Positions 18,382-27,308 of a stretch of 42,306 bases of DNA are shown in pieces. The DNA comes from Rhodospirillaceae bacterium (lineage in GTDB: Bacteria > Pseudomonadota > Alphaproteobacteria > Thalassobaculales > Thalassobaculaceae). The notes under the pieces are model-generated. The model was not told the origin of the DNA. It was given only the letters and a program-made list of their open reading frames with translations, and did no database searches. How positions within the stretch are numbered: position 1 is the first letter of the stretch; every line of letters starts with the position of its first letter. Location of the stretch: contig PANE01000030.1 of the NCBI GenBank assembly GCA_002708305.1, positions 103,246 to 145,551 on the forward strand, read 5' to 3'. The position numbers and the translations under genes are program-made.

Positions 18382-19164
18382 TCAATCCATAGCTTGTATT
18401 GATTGCAAAAAACTTCTTGTTTCTATCGCACAGTCTCTTGCATGACTACATGCTATCCCATGGCGCGCTTTGGGTATTAATTTGAGTTGCCCAGCGGGTA
18501 ATAAGGCCTTCAATTCAACAGGGATATCAAGAGGGATAAAGGGACTAGAATCCGGATGCATCAGCAAGACTGGCGATAAGATTTTATTCAACTCAGGAGT
18601 AAGGTCGCTAGTTACTAATAACCTTGCCATCTCTAGGATACTTTTTGGATCGCTATTGCATTGAGCTTTATGAAACCAATCAAGAGTATCATCTGTCACA
18701 GAGTTGGGGAAAAATCGTTTTTCCAGCATGTCTGATGACCAAGATTCAAGACTATCATCTACAATTTGATGTTTCCAGGCGCTTACATGCTGAAGATTAC
18801 CACCACGGTGCGCTGTGGAGCATGTTGCGATGGCTTTTATCTTGTCCTGCATTTTACTGGCCGCATAAAGGGCTATTGTGCCTCCCATAGACTCCCCTAT
18901 TAGAACGATAGAAGTTTTATTTTCTTTTTCTGCGATGGCAGAAATAACATGATGATAAAAATTAAAATTTAGGTTTCCATTTGATTTCCAAGGCTCAGAT
19001 TTACCATGCCCAGGAAGGTCCAGGGTAATAATCGGATAATAACCCGCTAAAAATGGCAACCACTCACCCCAAATATTTCTGTCTGCGCCAACACCATGAA
19101 TAAACATTAAACAAGTTGTGTTATCTCTCCATGCTGGCGTTATATCAAAGCTATTATATTCCAC
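18382..19164 (-). CDS. Alpha/beta-fold hydrolase, start codon uncertain
   Basis: An alpha/beta hydrolase of about 260 residues. The oxyanion strand FIHGVG is near residue 21, the nucleophile elbow GESMGG near 92, the acid probably in LMHPDSSP near 212 and the His in PKARHG near 237. The substrate is unknown. The first canonical in-frame start is the GTG at 19164, with only AAAGG directly before it. A strong AAGGAG at 19207-19202 stands seven bases before an in-frame ATC at 19194, which would give MANVIIDHQRVEYNS, a natural first strand for this fold, and 270 residues. It lies 92 bases after pccB. Confidence 0.85.
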   Translation of the reverse strand: MEYNSFDITPAWRDNTTCLMFIHGVGADRNIWGEWLPFLAGYYPIITLDLPGHGKSEPWKSNGNLNFNFYHHVISAIAEKENKTSIVLIGESMGGTIALYAASKMQDKIKAIATCSTAHRGGNLQHVSAWKHQIVDDSLESWSSDMLEKRFFPNSVTDDTLDWFHKAQCNSDPKSILEMARLLVTSDLTPELNKILSPVLLMHPDSSPFIPLDIPVELKALLPAGQLKLIPKARHGIACSHARDCAIETRSFLQSIQAMD

Positions 19165-19256
19165 CCTTTGGTGATCAATAATTACATTGGCGATAGCACG
19201 TCTCCTTGTATTTTCCCGTGAAGCAAATATACATTCAAGAGTTCCTTAGCCTCTTG

Positions 19257-20789
19257 TCATAGTGGGATATTGTCATGTTTCTTCCATGGGTTCTCTAACT
19301 TTTTATTTTTAAGCATAACGAATGCCCTTGCTATTCGACTTCGAGTATTTTGAGGCATTATGATATCGTCGATATATCCACGAGTACTTGCAACGAAAGG
19401 GTTAGCAAATTTCTCCCCATATTCTGCAGTACGGGATATGATTTTATCTTCATCCCCCAAATCAGAACGGAAAATAATTTCTACTGCACCCTTAGCTCCC
19501 ATCACAGCTATTTCCGCAGTTGGCCACGCAAAATTGACATCACCACGAAGATGCTTAGAACTCATCACATCATAAGCACCCCCATAAGCCTTCCGCGTTA
19601 TTACAGTTACCTTTGGAACAGTCGCTTCCGCGTAGGCGAACAGCAATTTTGCACCATGTTTTATAATTCCATTGTATTCTTGCTGTGTCCCTGGCAGAAA
19701 CCCTGGAACGTCCACAAACGTTAATATTGGGATATTGAAACAGTCACAAAATCTTACAAACCGACCTGCTTTTTTTGATGAGTCTATATCCAAGCAACCA
19801 GCCAATACCATAGGTTGATTAGCAACAACCCCTACAGTCGCTCCGTTAATACGGCCAAACCCTATGAGTATATTTCCAGCAAAATTAGGTTGAATTTCGA
19901 AAAAATCTTCCTCATCTAACACCTTTAAAATAAGCTCTCTAATATCGTAAGGCTTATTTGCATTATCCGGGATTAAGGTATTTAGGGACGGCTCAGGTCT
20001 CTCGGCTGGGTCAGATGAATCCCAACTCGGAGGTTGTTCCGTGTTAGAACTTGGGAGGAAATCCATAAACCGGCGAAGTTGAATTAATGCTTCTACGTCA
20101 TTTTCAAATGCTAAATCTGCAACACCCGATTTGCTCGAATGTGTTATGGCTCCTCCCAATTCTTCATGTGTGACAGTCTCATGAGTTACTGTTTTGACTA
20201 CATCAGGCCCAGTCACAAACATATAAGAAGTATCTTGCACCATAAAAATAAAGTCAGTCATCGCGGGAGAATAAACCGCGCCACCGGCACATGGTCCCAT
20301 AACCATAGATATTTGAGGAATCACTCCAGACGCGAGGACATTGCGCTGAAAAACTTCAGCATAACCGCCCAGTGATGCGACACCTTCCTGTATACGAGCC
20401 CCTCCAGAATCATTCAATCCTATTACTGGCGCCCCAACCTTCATCGCCTGATCCATAATTTTACAGATTTTTTCTGCATGTGCTTCCGACAACGCCCCGC
20501 CAAAAACTGTGAAATCTTGACTAAACACGAAACAAAGGCGGCCATTAATAGTTCCATAACCAGTGACGACTCCATCTCCTGGTACTTTTTGTTCTGCCAT
20601 GCCAAAGTCGCTGCACCGATGTTCGACAAACATGTCCCATTCTTCAAACGATCCCTCATCAAAGAGAACATCTATTCGCTCGCGAGCCGTCAGTTTCCCT
20701 TTTTCATGCTGCGCATCAATACGACGTTTACCGCCTCCCTTTCGGGCCTCTGCTCTTTTAGCTTCTAAACTCGTTATAATATCCTGCAT
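19257..20789 (-). CDS. pccB: Propionyl-CoA carboxylase beta (carboxyltransferase) subunit
   Basis: A 510-residue carboxyltransferase subunit, normal length for PccB, which carboxylates propionyl-CoA to methylmalonyl-CoA with the biotin-bearing alpha subunit. Landmarks: the N-terminal [12 protein letters not shown], the acyl-CoA loop [11 protein letters not shown], the first oxyanion segment [11 protein letters not shown] and the second [13 protein letters not shown]. The Asp in AYDVM matches the position tied to acyl-chain selectivity in characterised PccB. No pccA, biotin ligase or methylmalonyl-CoA mutase gene is adjacent. It lies 79 bases after the ATP12 gene. Confidence 0.93.
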   Translation of the reverse strand: MQDIITSLEAKRAEARKGGGKRRIDAQHEKGKLTARERIDVLFDEGSFEEWDMFVEHRCSDFGMAEQKVPGDGVVTGYGTINGRLCFVFSQDFTVFGGALSEAHAEKICKIMDQAMKVGAPVIGLNDSGGARIQEGVASLGGYAEVFQRNVLASGVIPQISMVMGPCAGGAVYSPAMTDFIFMVQDTSYMFVTGPDVVKTVTHETVTHEELGGAITHSSKSGVADLAFENDVEALIQLRRFMDFLPSSNTEQPPSWDSSDPAERPEPSLNTLIPDNANKPYDIRELILKVLDEEDFFEIQPNFAGNILIGFGRINGATVGVVANQPMVLAGCLDIDSSKKAGRFVRFCDCFNIPILTFVDVPGFLPGTQQEYNGIIKHGAKLLFAYAEATVPKVTVITRKAYGGAYDVMSSKHLRGDVNFAWPTAEIAVMGAKGAVEIIFRSDLGDEDKIISRTAEYGEKFANPFVASTRGYIDDIIMPQNTRSRIARAFVMLKNKKLENPWKKHDNIPL

Positions 20790-20868
20790 TTTTTAATCAC
20801 CGTAATCGCAAATTTAATCAAAATTTCAGATAATATTAAACAATATACTTACGTCTGCTATTTTCACT

Positions 20869-21564
20869 TTACGCTGTCAATAAAGCAATAAAATTAGACG
20901 CTTCAGACATTTCCTGTTTAGTATTTTTTAGCTTGGACATGACTTCATGGTCTTCTCCCCAACGCTCAATTTGATATAGCGTATCAAGTTGAGCCGCTTT
21001 AATACTCTCATCAAGATTAATGTACCCCTCAATAACCGCGAGGCCTATAATTACAGAGCCAGAAACTGAAGTTAACTCGTGAAGCGCGACAAGACTAAAA
21101 GAGTTATACTGAATAATTTTAGCGCGTATCGCATTTATTGAGCTGTCTGGTTGCTTCAAGGGCATAATGCCAGCTGTAACCAACAATTCTGCATTAATAG
21201 TAACCTTTGCCCAGTCTAGGAGAGGTTGCCAAATACGATGCTGACGATCCACTAGTTCTTCTGGCTCAAATGCTCGATAACATAGTAAATCTGTACTCCC
21301 ATAGGCCACTATCGAATCAATGACTTCCATCCGTTGTGGTGCTACTCTATCAATTGCAGTTGACGCTAATGACATGTTAGGCATTTTAGGGGGCTGAATA
21401 AGTTCATTCTGTTGTTGCCATTCTGAAGCTATTTTATCAGCAAGCTGCTGATTTGGTAGTAAAAGTGATTTCTTTCCAGGAGTTAGCAATGGCTTTCCAT
21501 CTAGAGTTACGATGAAAAATTCCTCCGCATTCTCTACAGTCACTTTTTTATAAAACCTTTTCAT
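20869..21564 (-). CDS. ATP12-family F1-ATPase assembly chaperone
   Basis: A 231-residue member of the ATP12 family, which assists assembly of the F1 alpha subunit and is found in alphaproteobacteria and mitochondria. Diagnostic segments are LDGKPLLTPGKKSLLLPN (23-40), EWQQQ near 48 and MPNMSLASTAIDRV near 61-74; the C-terminal ERWGEDHEV is also typical. The ATG at 21564 is chosen over an overlapping out-of-frame ATG five bases upstream because AGGAG lies six bases before it. It supports an alphaproteobacterial assignment. It lies 63 bases after the pseudouridine synthase gene. Confidence 0.92.
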   Translation of the reverse strand: MKRFYKKVTVENAEEFFIVTLDGKPLLTPGKKSLLLPNQQLADKIASEWQQQNELIQPPKMPNMSLASTAIDRVAPQRMEVIDSIVAYGSTDLLCYRAFEPEELVDRQHRIWQPLLDWAKVTINAELLVTAGIMPLKQPDSSINAIRAKIIQYNSFSLVALHELTSVSGSVIIGLAVIEGYINLDESIKAAQLDTLYQIERWGEDHEVMSKLKNTKQEMSEASNFIALLTA

Positions 21565-21627
21565 TCATAGCTCCTGATTTGTAAGTAATTACAATTACGG
21601 ATATAAAACAAATCAAGTCCGTTTTAA

Positions 21628-22632
21628 TTATGTTTTGCTAGGTAAATCAATGAATGGGTCTTTATAGGCTTTAAGTTCAAAACCTAACAGGCCCCATGCC
21701 CTCGACATGTGTTCGGGCAGGGCCGCTTCTACAAATAATTGAACTCCGTTAGGTCGCGGCAAACATATATCCCGAGCGTGTAAATGAAGTTTTCGAGAGA
21801 GCCCCTCTGATTCTAGAAACGCCCCTTCGCCACCATATTTTCCATCACCAAGTATAGGGGTCCCCAAAGCCATCATATGCACCCTGAGTTGATGAGTCCT
21901 GCCCGTCCTTGGACGTAATGCAACCCAGGATGCTTTATTCCCAAGTTTCTCTATTATCCCATAATCCGTTACAGCTCGTTGTCCTTCACTTTTATCAATC
22001 ATCATTTTCTCACCATACTTTCCAGGTAACTTAGATATTGGCAGATCAATTCTGCCAGTCACTGGGCGAAGCTCTCCAACAACTATACCCCAATAAGTTT
22101 TGTTAGCGGATTGCTCTCTAAAAGCCTGAGTAAGCCACCTAGCTGCCTGTCTAGTTCGCCCCAGTAAAAGCACCCCAGATGTGTCTTTATCTAATCTATG
22201 TACCAATCGAGGTCTTTGATCTGATTCAAACTTAAGTGCGTCAAGCGCGCCATCAATATGCTTTGTGGTGCCAGTTCCACCCTGCACAGGGATTCCAGGT
22301 GGTTTATATAAAGCGAGAACTTCATCATCCTTATAAAGAATAGAACTCTTTAATAGTTCTTCGAGCAAATTATCTTTTTTATTAATACGTTGCTCTTTCC
22401 AATGTGGTTTCTTAGGACTTGATACGCTGTCTAGTGGCGGGACCCGGATGGACTGCCCAATGCTTAAACGGTGATTAGATTTTGCTCGCTTGCCATCTAC
22501 TCTGATTTGGCCTTTTCTCAAAAGTTTTTGCAGAGCGCCATGAGTAACGTCTGGGAAGTAGCGCCCAAACCAACGGTCCAGTCGAAGATCAGCATCGTCT
22601 GACCCAACTTGGATGATACGTACCTCACTCAT
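21628..22632 (-). CDS. rluC: RluA/RluC-family 23S rRNA pseudouridine synthase
   Basis: A 334-residue pseudouridine synthase. An S4 RNA-binding domain covers about residues 17-65 (RLDRWFGRYFP, GQIRVDGKRAK). The catalytic Asp is Asp148 in HRLDKDTSGVLLL, and the later RTGRTHQLRVHM segment is typical of the RluA family. Size and S4 domain fit RluC-type enzymes acting on large-subunit rRNA, but the exact target uridines cannot be read from sequence. Its start overlaps the crcB stop by four bases (ATGA). Confidence 0.9.
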   Translation of the reverse strand: MSEVRIIQVGSDDADLRLDRWFGRYFPDVTHGALQKLLRKGQIRVDGKRAKSNHRLSIGQSIRVPPLDSVSSPKKPHWKEQRINKKDNLLEELLKSSILYKDDEVLALYKPPGIPVQGGTGTTKHIDGALDALKFESDQRPRLVHRLDKDTSGVLLLGRTRQAARWLTQAFREQSANKTYWGIVVGELRPVTGRIDLPISKLPGKYGEKMMIDKSEGQRAVTDYGIIEKLGNKASWVALRPRTGRTHQLRVHMMALGTPILGDGKYGGEGAFLESEGLSRKLHLHARDICLPRPNGVQLFVEAALPEHMSRAWGLLGFELKAYKDPFIDLPSKT

Positions 22633-23009
22633 GACAGCGTAGTTCTCATAATATAAATACCTAAAAGTAGTCCTAGGATCGAGAATATAACTGAGGACAG
22701 GATATAAACGCTGGCACTCAGGAAGTTTCCACGTTCAGCTAGGATAAATATATCCAGGGCAAAAGCAGAAAATGTAGTGAAAGCACCCAAAACGCCCACC
22801 ATAAAAAAAGCACGCCATTCGACATCTATATTGAGCCTAAGATTCATAAATTCGTAGGAAATACCCATTAAAAAACAGCCTAAAATATTAATGACTAGTA
22901 TATTGTAAATAAAATCCCCACTAATAAATCGCATAAATAATTGAGACAATTGAAAACGAGCTAGTGCACCAATGGCACCGCCAATGGCAACTGCAAATAA
23001 AATCTTCAT
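22629..23009 (-). CDS. crcB: Fluoride channel CrcB/Fluc
   Basis: A 126-residue membrane protein with four predicted hydrophobic helices, the length of a Fluc fluoride exporter subunit that works as an antiparallel dimer. Landmarks: GGAIGALARF at 10-19, NILGCFLMG near 41-49 (pore Asn) and GAFTTFSAFALD near 74-85, which carries the Phe box and central sodium site. No fluoride riboswitch is visible upstream. It follows the DUF429-like gene by 12 bases and overlaps the pseudouridine synthase gene. Confidence 0.93.
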   Translation of the reverse strand: MKILFAVAIGGAIGALARFQLSQLFMRFISGDFIYNILVINILGCFLMGISYEFMNLRLNIDVEWRAFFMVGVLGAFTTFSAFALDIFILAERGNFLSASVYILSSVIFSILGLLLGIYIMRTTLS

Positions 23010-23021
23010 AGAATAGCCCTA

Positions 23022-23900
23022 CTACTTAACACCAAATATCCAACCTTCATAATTTTTTGCTGAGGAACATATATCAGGGGCAGACCATATGGTGGGATTA
23101 GACGCTAAATTACGCAGCGCCGCCGCCGATAACAAGGCATCGGGTTCATCTTCTCGATTGGGAGTCCAATCTTCTGATAAAGTTTTTGATCCAAAAAATT
23201 CTAAAGCGGTATTAATAGTCTCTGGATTCCTCCAATGTTGTGGATTAGTCCCCGCTTGTTTAAAATAAAGACGCGGAAAGATCTCAACAGCAACAGAATT
23301 CCCTGTTTTCTTCTCAAACGGCCAAATTGTAATTTTTTGATTAAGATTGTTTTTTAGTCTATGTAAAAATCGCATTCCAGCCAAAGAACCCGTTCCTACG
23401 TTCGCGGCGCCAATACATTTCATAACCGGATGTGGTGTAGTTACTTTTCCACAATAAAGCTCTGTAACACGCTTTCTCGGTGCATAAAGGTCTCCCTTCC
23501 CATATGGAGATAGAAAATAGCGATGAAACGAAAGTTCTTTTCTTTGATAAAAAGAACCCCCATAAAAATTGTCCCCCTCTTGGCATGTATCTTCAATTAA
23601 CGCCCATAAGTCCATTACATTTTTAAAGTTCATTTCAATACCCGGAAAATAACATCCTAAATCTGCATGTGCATATGCAAAGGCAAAATCAAATCCGACA
23701 AGCACTTTGCTTTTTTTTATGGTCCTTGATAACCAAATCAGAACCTCATTACGGCCCCACCATTTTCCTTTTGGAGGCGGGATCAGTTTTGGGGCGGCGG
23801 CACCAGCCTCCGCTACAGCTACTTGCAAACCAGGCTGGTTTGGCCCTTTGGCACCCGACCAATCAATACCTATAAACTTATCAAACTTTACCTTGATCAT
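23022..23900 (-). CDS. DUF429-like protein with RNase H-like acidic motif pattern, function unknown
   Basis: A 292-residue protein not recognised by function. It opens with FIGIDWSGA (Asp13), has VGFDFAFAY (Asp71, Asp73), then VAVEIFPRLYF and a C-terminal DEPDALLSAAALR. This order of an N-terminal Asp, a central Asp, a Glu near a Pro and a C-terminal Asp-rich helix is the pattern of DUF429 proteins, which are thought to have an RNase H-like fold; a nuclease activity would be inference. Its ATG overlaps the rarA TGA by four bases, so it is translated with rarA, and crcB follows closely. Confidence 0.75.
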   Translation of the reverse strand: MIKVKFDKFIGIDWSGAKGPNQPGLQVAVAEAGAAAPKLIPPPKGKWWGRNEVLIWLSRTIKKSKVLVGFDFAFAYAHADLGCYFPGIEMNFKNVMDLWALIEDTCQEGDNFYGGSFYQRKELSFHRYFLSPYGKGDLYAPRKRVTELYCGKVTTPHPVMKCIGAANVGTGSLAGMRFLHRLKNNLNQKITIWPFEKKTGNSVAVEIFPRLYFKQAGTNPQHWRNPETINTALEFFGSKTLSEDWTPNREDEPDALLSAAALRNLASNPTIWSAPDICSSAKNYEGWIFGVK

Positions 23901-25186
23901 TGGTTCTTAATTTGGCGAAGTTTATCCCAATAGGATAGTCTTTTGATTATTTCCCTCTCAAAACCGCGCTCGATAGGTTGGTAAAACTTTTCTGGGACCA
24001 ATCGGTCAGGGAAGTAGTTCTGCCCAGAAAACCCTTGTTCACTATCGTGGTCATACTTATATTCTTTGCCATAGCCAAGATTTTCCATAAGTCTTGTGGG
24101 CGCATTTAGAACATGAAGAGGTGGCGATAATGATCCTGATTTTTCGGCACTTGCTTTAGCAAGATTAAGAGCCTTATGAGCGGCATTTGATTTTGGAGCG
24201 GTGGCTAAATAAATAACACATTGAGCAAGTGCTAAGTCGCCTTCCGGCGACCCCAAACGCATATAAGCATCCCAACAGGCTAATGCTTGTGTAATAGCGT
24301 TTGGGTCTGCTAGCCCAATATCCTCTGAAGCAAAGCGCACCAACCGTCTAAATATATATGATTTATCTTCACCTCCCACCAGCATGCGGGCAAGCCAATA
24401 TAGTGCCGCATCTGGGTCTGCACCTCTTAGAGACTTATGCAGAGCACTTATCAGGTTAAAATGCTGATCCTTATGCTTATCGTAAATCGGTGCTCGGTGG
24501 TTAATAACAGTAGCTAACTCTTCAGGTTCCAGTTGGGTTCCAATTGGGAGATGAAAAAGTTCCTCAACCATATTTAATAGAAACCTACCATCACCATCCG
24601 CCATTAATTTAAGACTGTTACGTCCAGATTCACTTAAAGGAAGCGCCTTCCTTTCCTTTTCCTCAGCAGCTTGCATCAAGAGTTCTAAGGCTTCATTATT
24701 TATACTATTCATTATGAAAACCTGGCACCGAGATAAAAGAGCTGAGTTGAGTTCGAAGGAGGGGTTTTCAGTAGTAGCTCCGATTAAGGTGATGGTTCCC
24801 TCTTCCACATAGGGGAGAAAACTATCTTGTTGTGCCTTATTGAAACGATGGATCTCATCAATAAATAGTAACGTTCTCTGACCAATTTCTTTTCTTCTAT
24901 TTGCTCGTTCAAAAACCTTCCGGAGATCAGTCACACCAGAAAATACCGCAGATAATTGCTCAAACTCTGCATTAATATTATCACAGAGTAATCGTGCTAA
25001 GGTGGTTTTACCGCACCCTGGCGGTCCCCATAAAATCATAGATGGAACCCGGTTTTGACTTAACATTCTTCCTATTGGAGCAGTTGCACCTAATAAATGA
25101 TCTTGCCCTACTATCTGGCTTATACTTTTAGGACGCAAACGGTCTGCCAAAGGTTGTGATCGGTTTTCCATAAATAAATTATTCAT
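23897..25186 (-). CDS. rarA: Replication-associated recombination protein A (RarA/MgsA)
   Basis: A 429-residue AAA+ ATPase of the RarA/WRNIP1/MgsA family, acting at stalled replication forks. Walker A is GPPGCGKTT near residues 54-62, Walker B LLFIDEIHRFN near 106-116, followed by sensor segment LIGATTENPSFELN; the C-terminal part has the family cluster GADPDAALYWLARML. The ATG at 25186 is four bases after the protease stop. A second in-frame ATG at 25171 would shorten it by five residues; neither has a strong ribosome-binding site. Confidence 0.95.
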   Translation of the reverse strand: MNNLFMENRSQPLADRLRPKSISQIVGQDHLLGATAPIGRMLSQNRVPSMILWGPPGCGKTTLARLLCDNINAEFEQLSAVFSGVTDLRKVFERANRRKEIGQRTLLFIDEIHRFNKAQQDSFLPYVEEGTITLIGATTENPSFELNSALLSRCQVFIMNSINNEALELLMQAAEEKERKALPLSESGRNSLKLMADGDGRFLLNMVEELFHLPIGTQLEPEELATVINHRAPIYDKHKDQHFNLISALHKSLRGADPDAALYWLARMLVGGEDKSYIFRRLVRFASEDIGLADPNAITQALACWDAYMRLGSPEGDLALAQCVIYLATAPKSNAAHKALNLAKASAEKSGSLSPPLHVLNAPTRLMENLGYGKEYKYDHDSEQGFSGQNYFPDRLVPEKFYQPIERGFEREIIKRLSYWDKLRQIKNQ

Positions 25187-25190
25187 ATAA

Positions 25191-26573
25191 TTAGCCAGGA
25201 ATTTCTGTATTGAGTATTCTGCTTCCTCGTCTAATTGTAATTTTCCATTTACTTCTTTGTTTGCGCAACGCTTTTCTTATATCTTGAACAGTCTCTATCG
25301 ATCGCCCATTGACTTTAATTAAAATATCCCCCCGTCGCAAACCTAGGTTGTCTGCAATACTACCACGACGCTGACCTAAAACTATTACACCAAGCCGCAT
25401 ATCATCCAGTTTTTCCTTTAACGCAAAGGCTGGAGATAAATTGGCAACTCTTGCACCATTAAATGGATTATTCCCACTTATATTCAGTATGTCAGGTTTA
25501 GGTAAATTTGGCGGTTCCTGTAAATTTATACGTGCATTAAGGATTTTCCCTTTCCGTAATAATCTAGCAACCGTAGTCTCACCAAGAGGCAGAGTTGCAA
25601 TTCTATAACGCAATGCATCGGTATCAGTTATTGTTTTTTCTCCAATCGCAATTATAACATCGCCTATAATCAATCCGGCATTATCTGCAGGGCTGTCCGG
25701 AAAAATATCATTCACAACTACACCAATTGGTTTATCTAAACCAAACTCTGCAGAAAGATCAGAGTTTACGGTTTGGCCCGTGGCTCCTAACCAGGGTAGT
25801 ATTAATTTACCTTTGTTAGCCGCCTTCACTACAGTTTTCACCATATTAGACGGTACAGCAAAACCAATACCTACAGACCCGCCACTATTTCCCTTATTAC
25901 TAAAAATAGCAGTATTAATACCAATTAGAGTGCCATCCATTGCTATCAACGCTCCACCAGAATTTCCTGGATTAATAGATGCGTCCGTCTGTATAAAAAA
26001 ACTATAATCTGTTATGCCAACAGCTGTTCGAGCTAGAGCCGAAATTATTCCACTTGTCACAGTTTGGCCAACACCGAAAGGATTACCGATAGCCAGAACC
26101 AAATCTCCAACACTTATAGTATCTGAGTCACGCATTCTTATGAATGGTAATTTTTCTTGGCCCACGTTGATTTTTAAAATCGCTAAATCTGTCTGTTCAT
26201 TTGTAAGGAGAATTTTTGCTTTAAATTGGCGTCGATCGGACAATACCACCCTGATCTCACTAGCATTATTGATCACGTGATTGTTCGTCACGATAAGCCC
26301 CGCCTCATCGACAATCACGCCAGAGCCAAGAGCCTGCCGGCTTTGTTTACGTGGTTTTTCTGAGAAAATATCCCCAAAAAACTGACGGAAAAAAGGATCC
26401 CCAAACAAGGGTGAGATATTTCTTTGCTGAGATTCTGTTTTAGCAAATATATTAACAACAGCCGGGCCAGTCTGGCGCACTAAGGGAGCGAAACTGAGTT
26501 GCATCTGTACTTGCGATTTGGGGATATCAGCGGCGTTAACTAACGTCCATGATACCGAGTAACCGAAGATCAA
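25191..26573 (-). CDS. degP: Do-family (DegP/DegQ) periplasmic serine protease, start codon uncertain
   Basis: A trypsin-like HtrA protease with two PDZ domains (about 255-345 and 370-455). Counting from the TTG at 26573, the triad is His99 (TNNHV), Asp129 (QTDLAIL) and Ser205 (NPGNSGGA). That TTG, the only canonical in-frame start, gives a signal peptide lacking a basic N-region (MIFGYSVSWTLVNAA). The codons upstream encode a normal one, with KNWVW, then QKHK and a hydrophobic core. An in-frame ATT at 26636 stands nine bases after AAGGTGG and would give 481 residues. The gene is 251 bases after rplQ and may have its own promoter there. Confidence 0.9.
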   Translation of the reverse strand: MIFGYSVSWTLVNAADIPKSQVQMQLSFAPLVRQTGPAVVNIFAKTESQQRNISPLFGDPFFRQFFGDIFSEKPRKQSRQALGSGVIVDEAGLIVTNNHVINNASEIRVVLSDRRQFKAKILLTNEQTDLAILKINVGQEKLPFIRMRDSDTISVGDLVLAIGNPFGVGQTVTSGIISALARTAVGITDYSFFIQTDASINPGNSGGALIAMDGTLIGINTAIFSNKGNSGGSVGIGFAVPSNMVKTVVKAANKGKLILPWLGATGQTVNSDLSAEFGLDKPIGVVVNDIFPDSPADNAGLIIGDVIIAIGEKTITDTDALRYRIATLPLGETTVARLLRKGKILNARINLQEPPNLPKPDILNISGNNPFNGARVANLSPAFALKEKLDDMRLGVIVLGQRRGSIADNLGLRRGDILIKVNGRSIETVQDIRKALRKQRSKWKITIRRGSRILNTEIPG

Positions 26574-26701
26574 GAAAAGTATAAAGACGGATAACTTGTG
26601 TTTTTGAAAATAAATGACCCAGACCCAGTTTTTAATTAGCCAACACCACCTTGATCTATTTTTTTACCCAATTATTTTCTAGTTTACTCGCATCTCTGCC
26701 A

Positions 26702-26740
26702 ACAATACAAAAATTGTAACCTTGCAATATAAACTTGCAA
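26702..26740 (-). repeat. Two small inverted repeats in the rplQ-protease gap
   Basis: TTGCAA-N7-TTGCAA (26722-26740) and ACAAT-N6-ATTGT (26702-26717) lie about 85-125 bases after the rplQ stop, and the second has an A/T-rich loop. Neither has a clear T-run, so termination of the ribosomal operon here is possible but unproven. The rest of the 251-base gap holds no gene I can see apart from the upstream extension of the protease frame. Confidence 0.3.
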
Positions 26741-26824
26741 CCAAAATCTACACGGCTAATAACGTTCATTCCCTATATTAGTCGCCAAATTACCCAGATA
26801 ATATCATATATCTTGTTGCCGTGG

Positions 26825-27262
26825 TTAAATTGCCGCCGGCATAACCGCATTTCCATCATCCTCACTGACCGATACGACCCCAGAATCAAGACCACGGGCC
26901 TCTTCGTCCCTATCTACCAGCTCTATAACTGCCATCGGCGCACTGTCACCATACCTGAAACCAGCTTTCAAAACTCTTGTGTACCCGCCATTTCGTTCTT
27001 TATATCGCACACTCAGCGTGTCAAATAATTTTTTTGTCATGCCCTCATCACGTAATCTAGCAAACGCTAATCTACGTGCATGTAAACTATCATTTTTACC
27101 TAGCGTAATTAGTTTTTCGACAACCCCACGCAAGTCCTTGGCTTTTGGCAAGGTCGTCACAATCTGTTCGTGCTTTATTAGTGCGTTTGCCATGTTCTTA
27201 AACATAGCTTTCCTATGACTAGATGTTCTATTCAAGCGGCGACCAGCCTTACCATGACGCAT
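26825..27262 (-). CDS. rplQ: 50S ribosomal protein L17
   Basis: Last gene of the alpha operon, 145 residues. The N-terminal [20 protein letters not shown] is near-universal for L17, and GGYTRVLK is in the C-terminal part. It has an acidic C-terminal tail of about 28 residues (VDRDEEARG onward) that the minimal form lacks, as is common in alphaproteobacteria. It is 46 bases after rpoA. Confidence 0.98.
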   Translation of the reverse strand: MRHGKAGRRLNRTSSHRKAMFKNMANALIKHEQIVTTLPKAKDLRGVVEKLITLGKNDSLHARRLAFARLRDEGMTKKLFDTLSVRYKERNGGYTRVLKAGFRYGDSAPMAVIELVDRDEEARGLDSGVVSVSEDDGNAVMPAAI

Positions 27263-27308
27263 TTACTCTACTCCCATTTTTTCTTTTTTAAGCCCTTTAA
27301 TTTTTGAC

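Noticed and set aside
19182-19199. Short upstream open frame GTG...TAA before the hydrolase as a regulatory leader peptide
   Set aside because: It is only five codons and its GTG is two bases from the ribosome-binding site, too close; the in-frame ATC explanation fits better.
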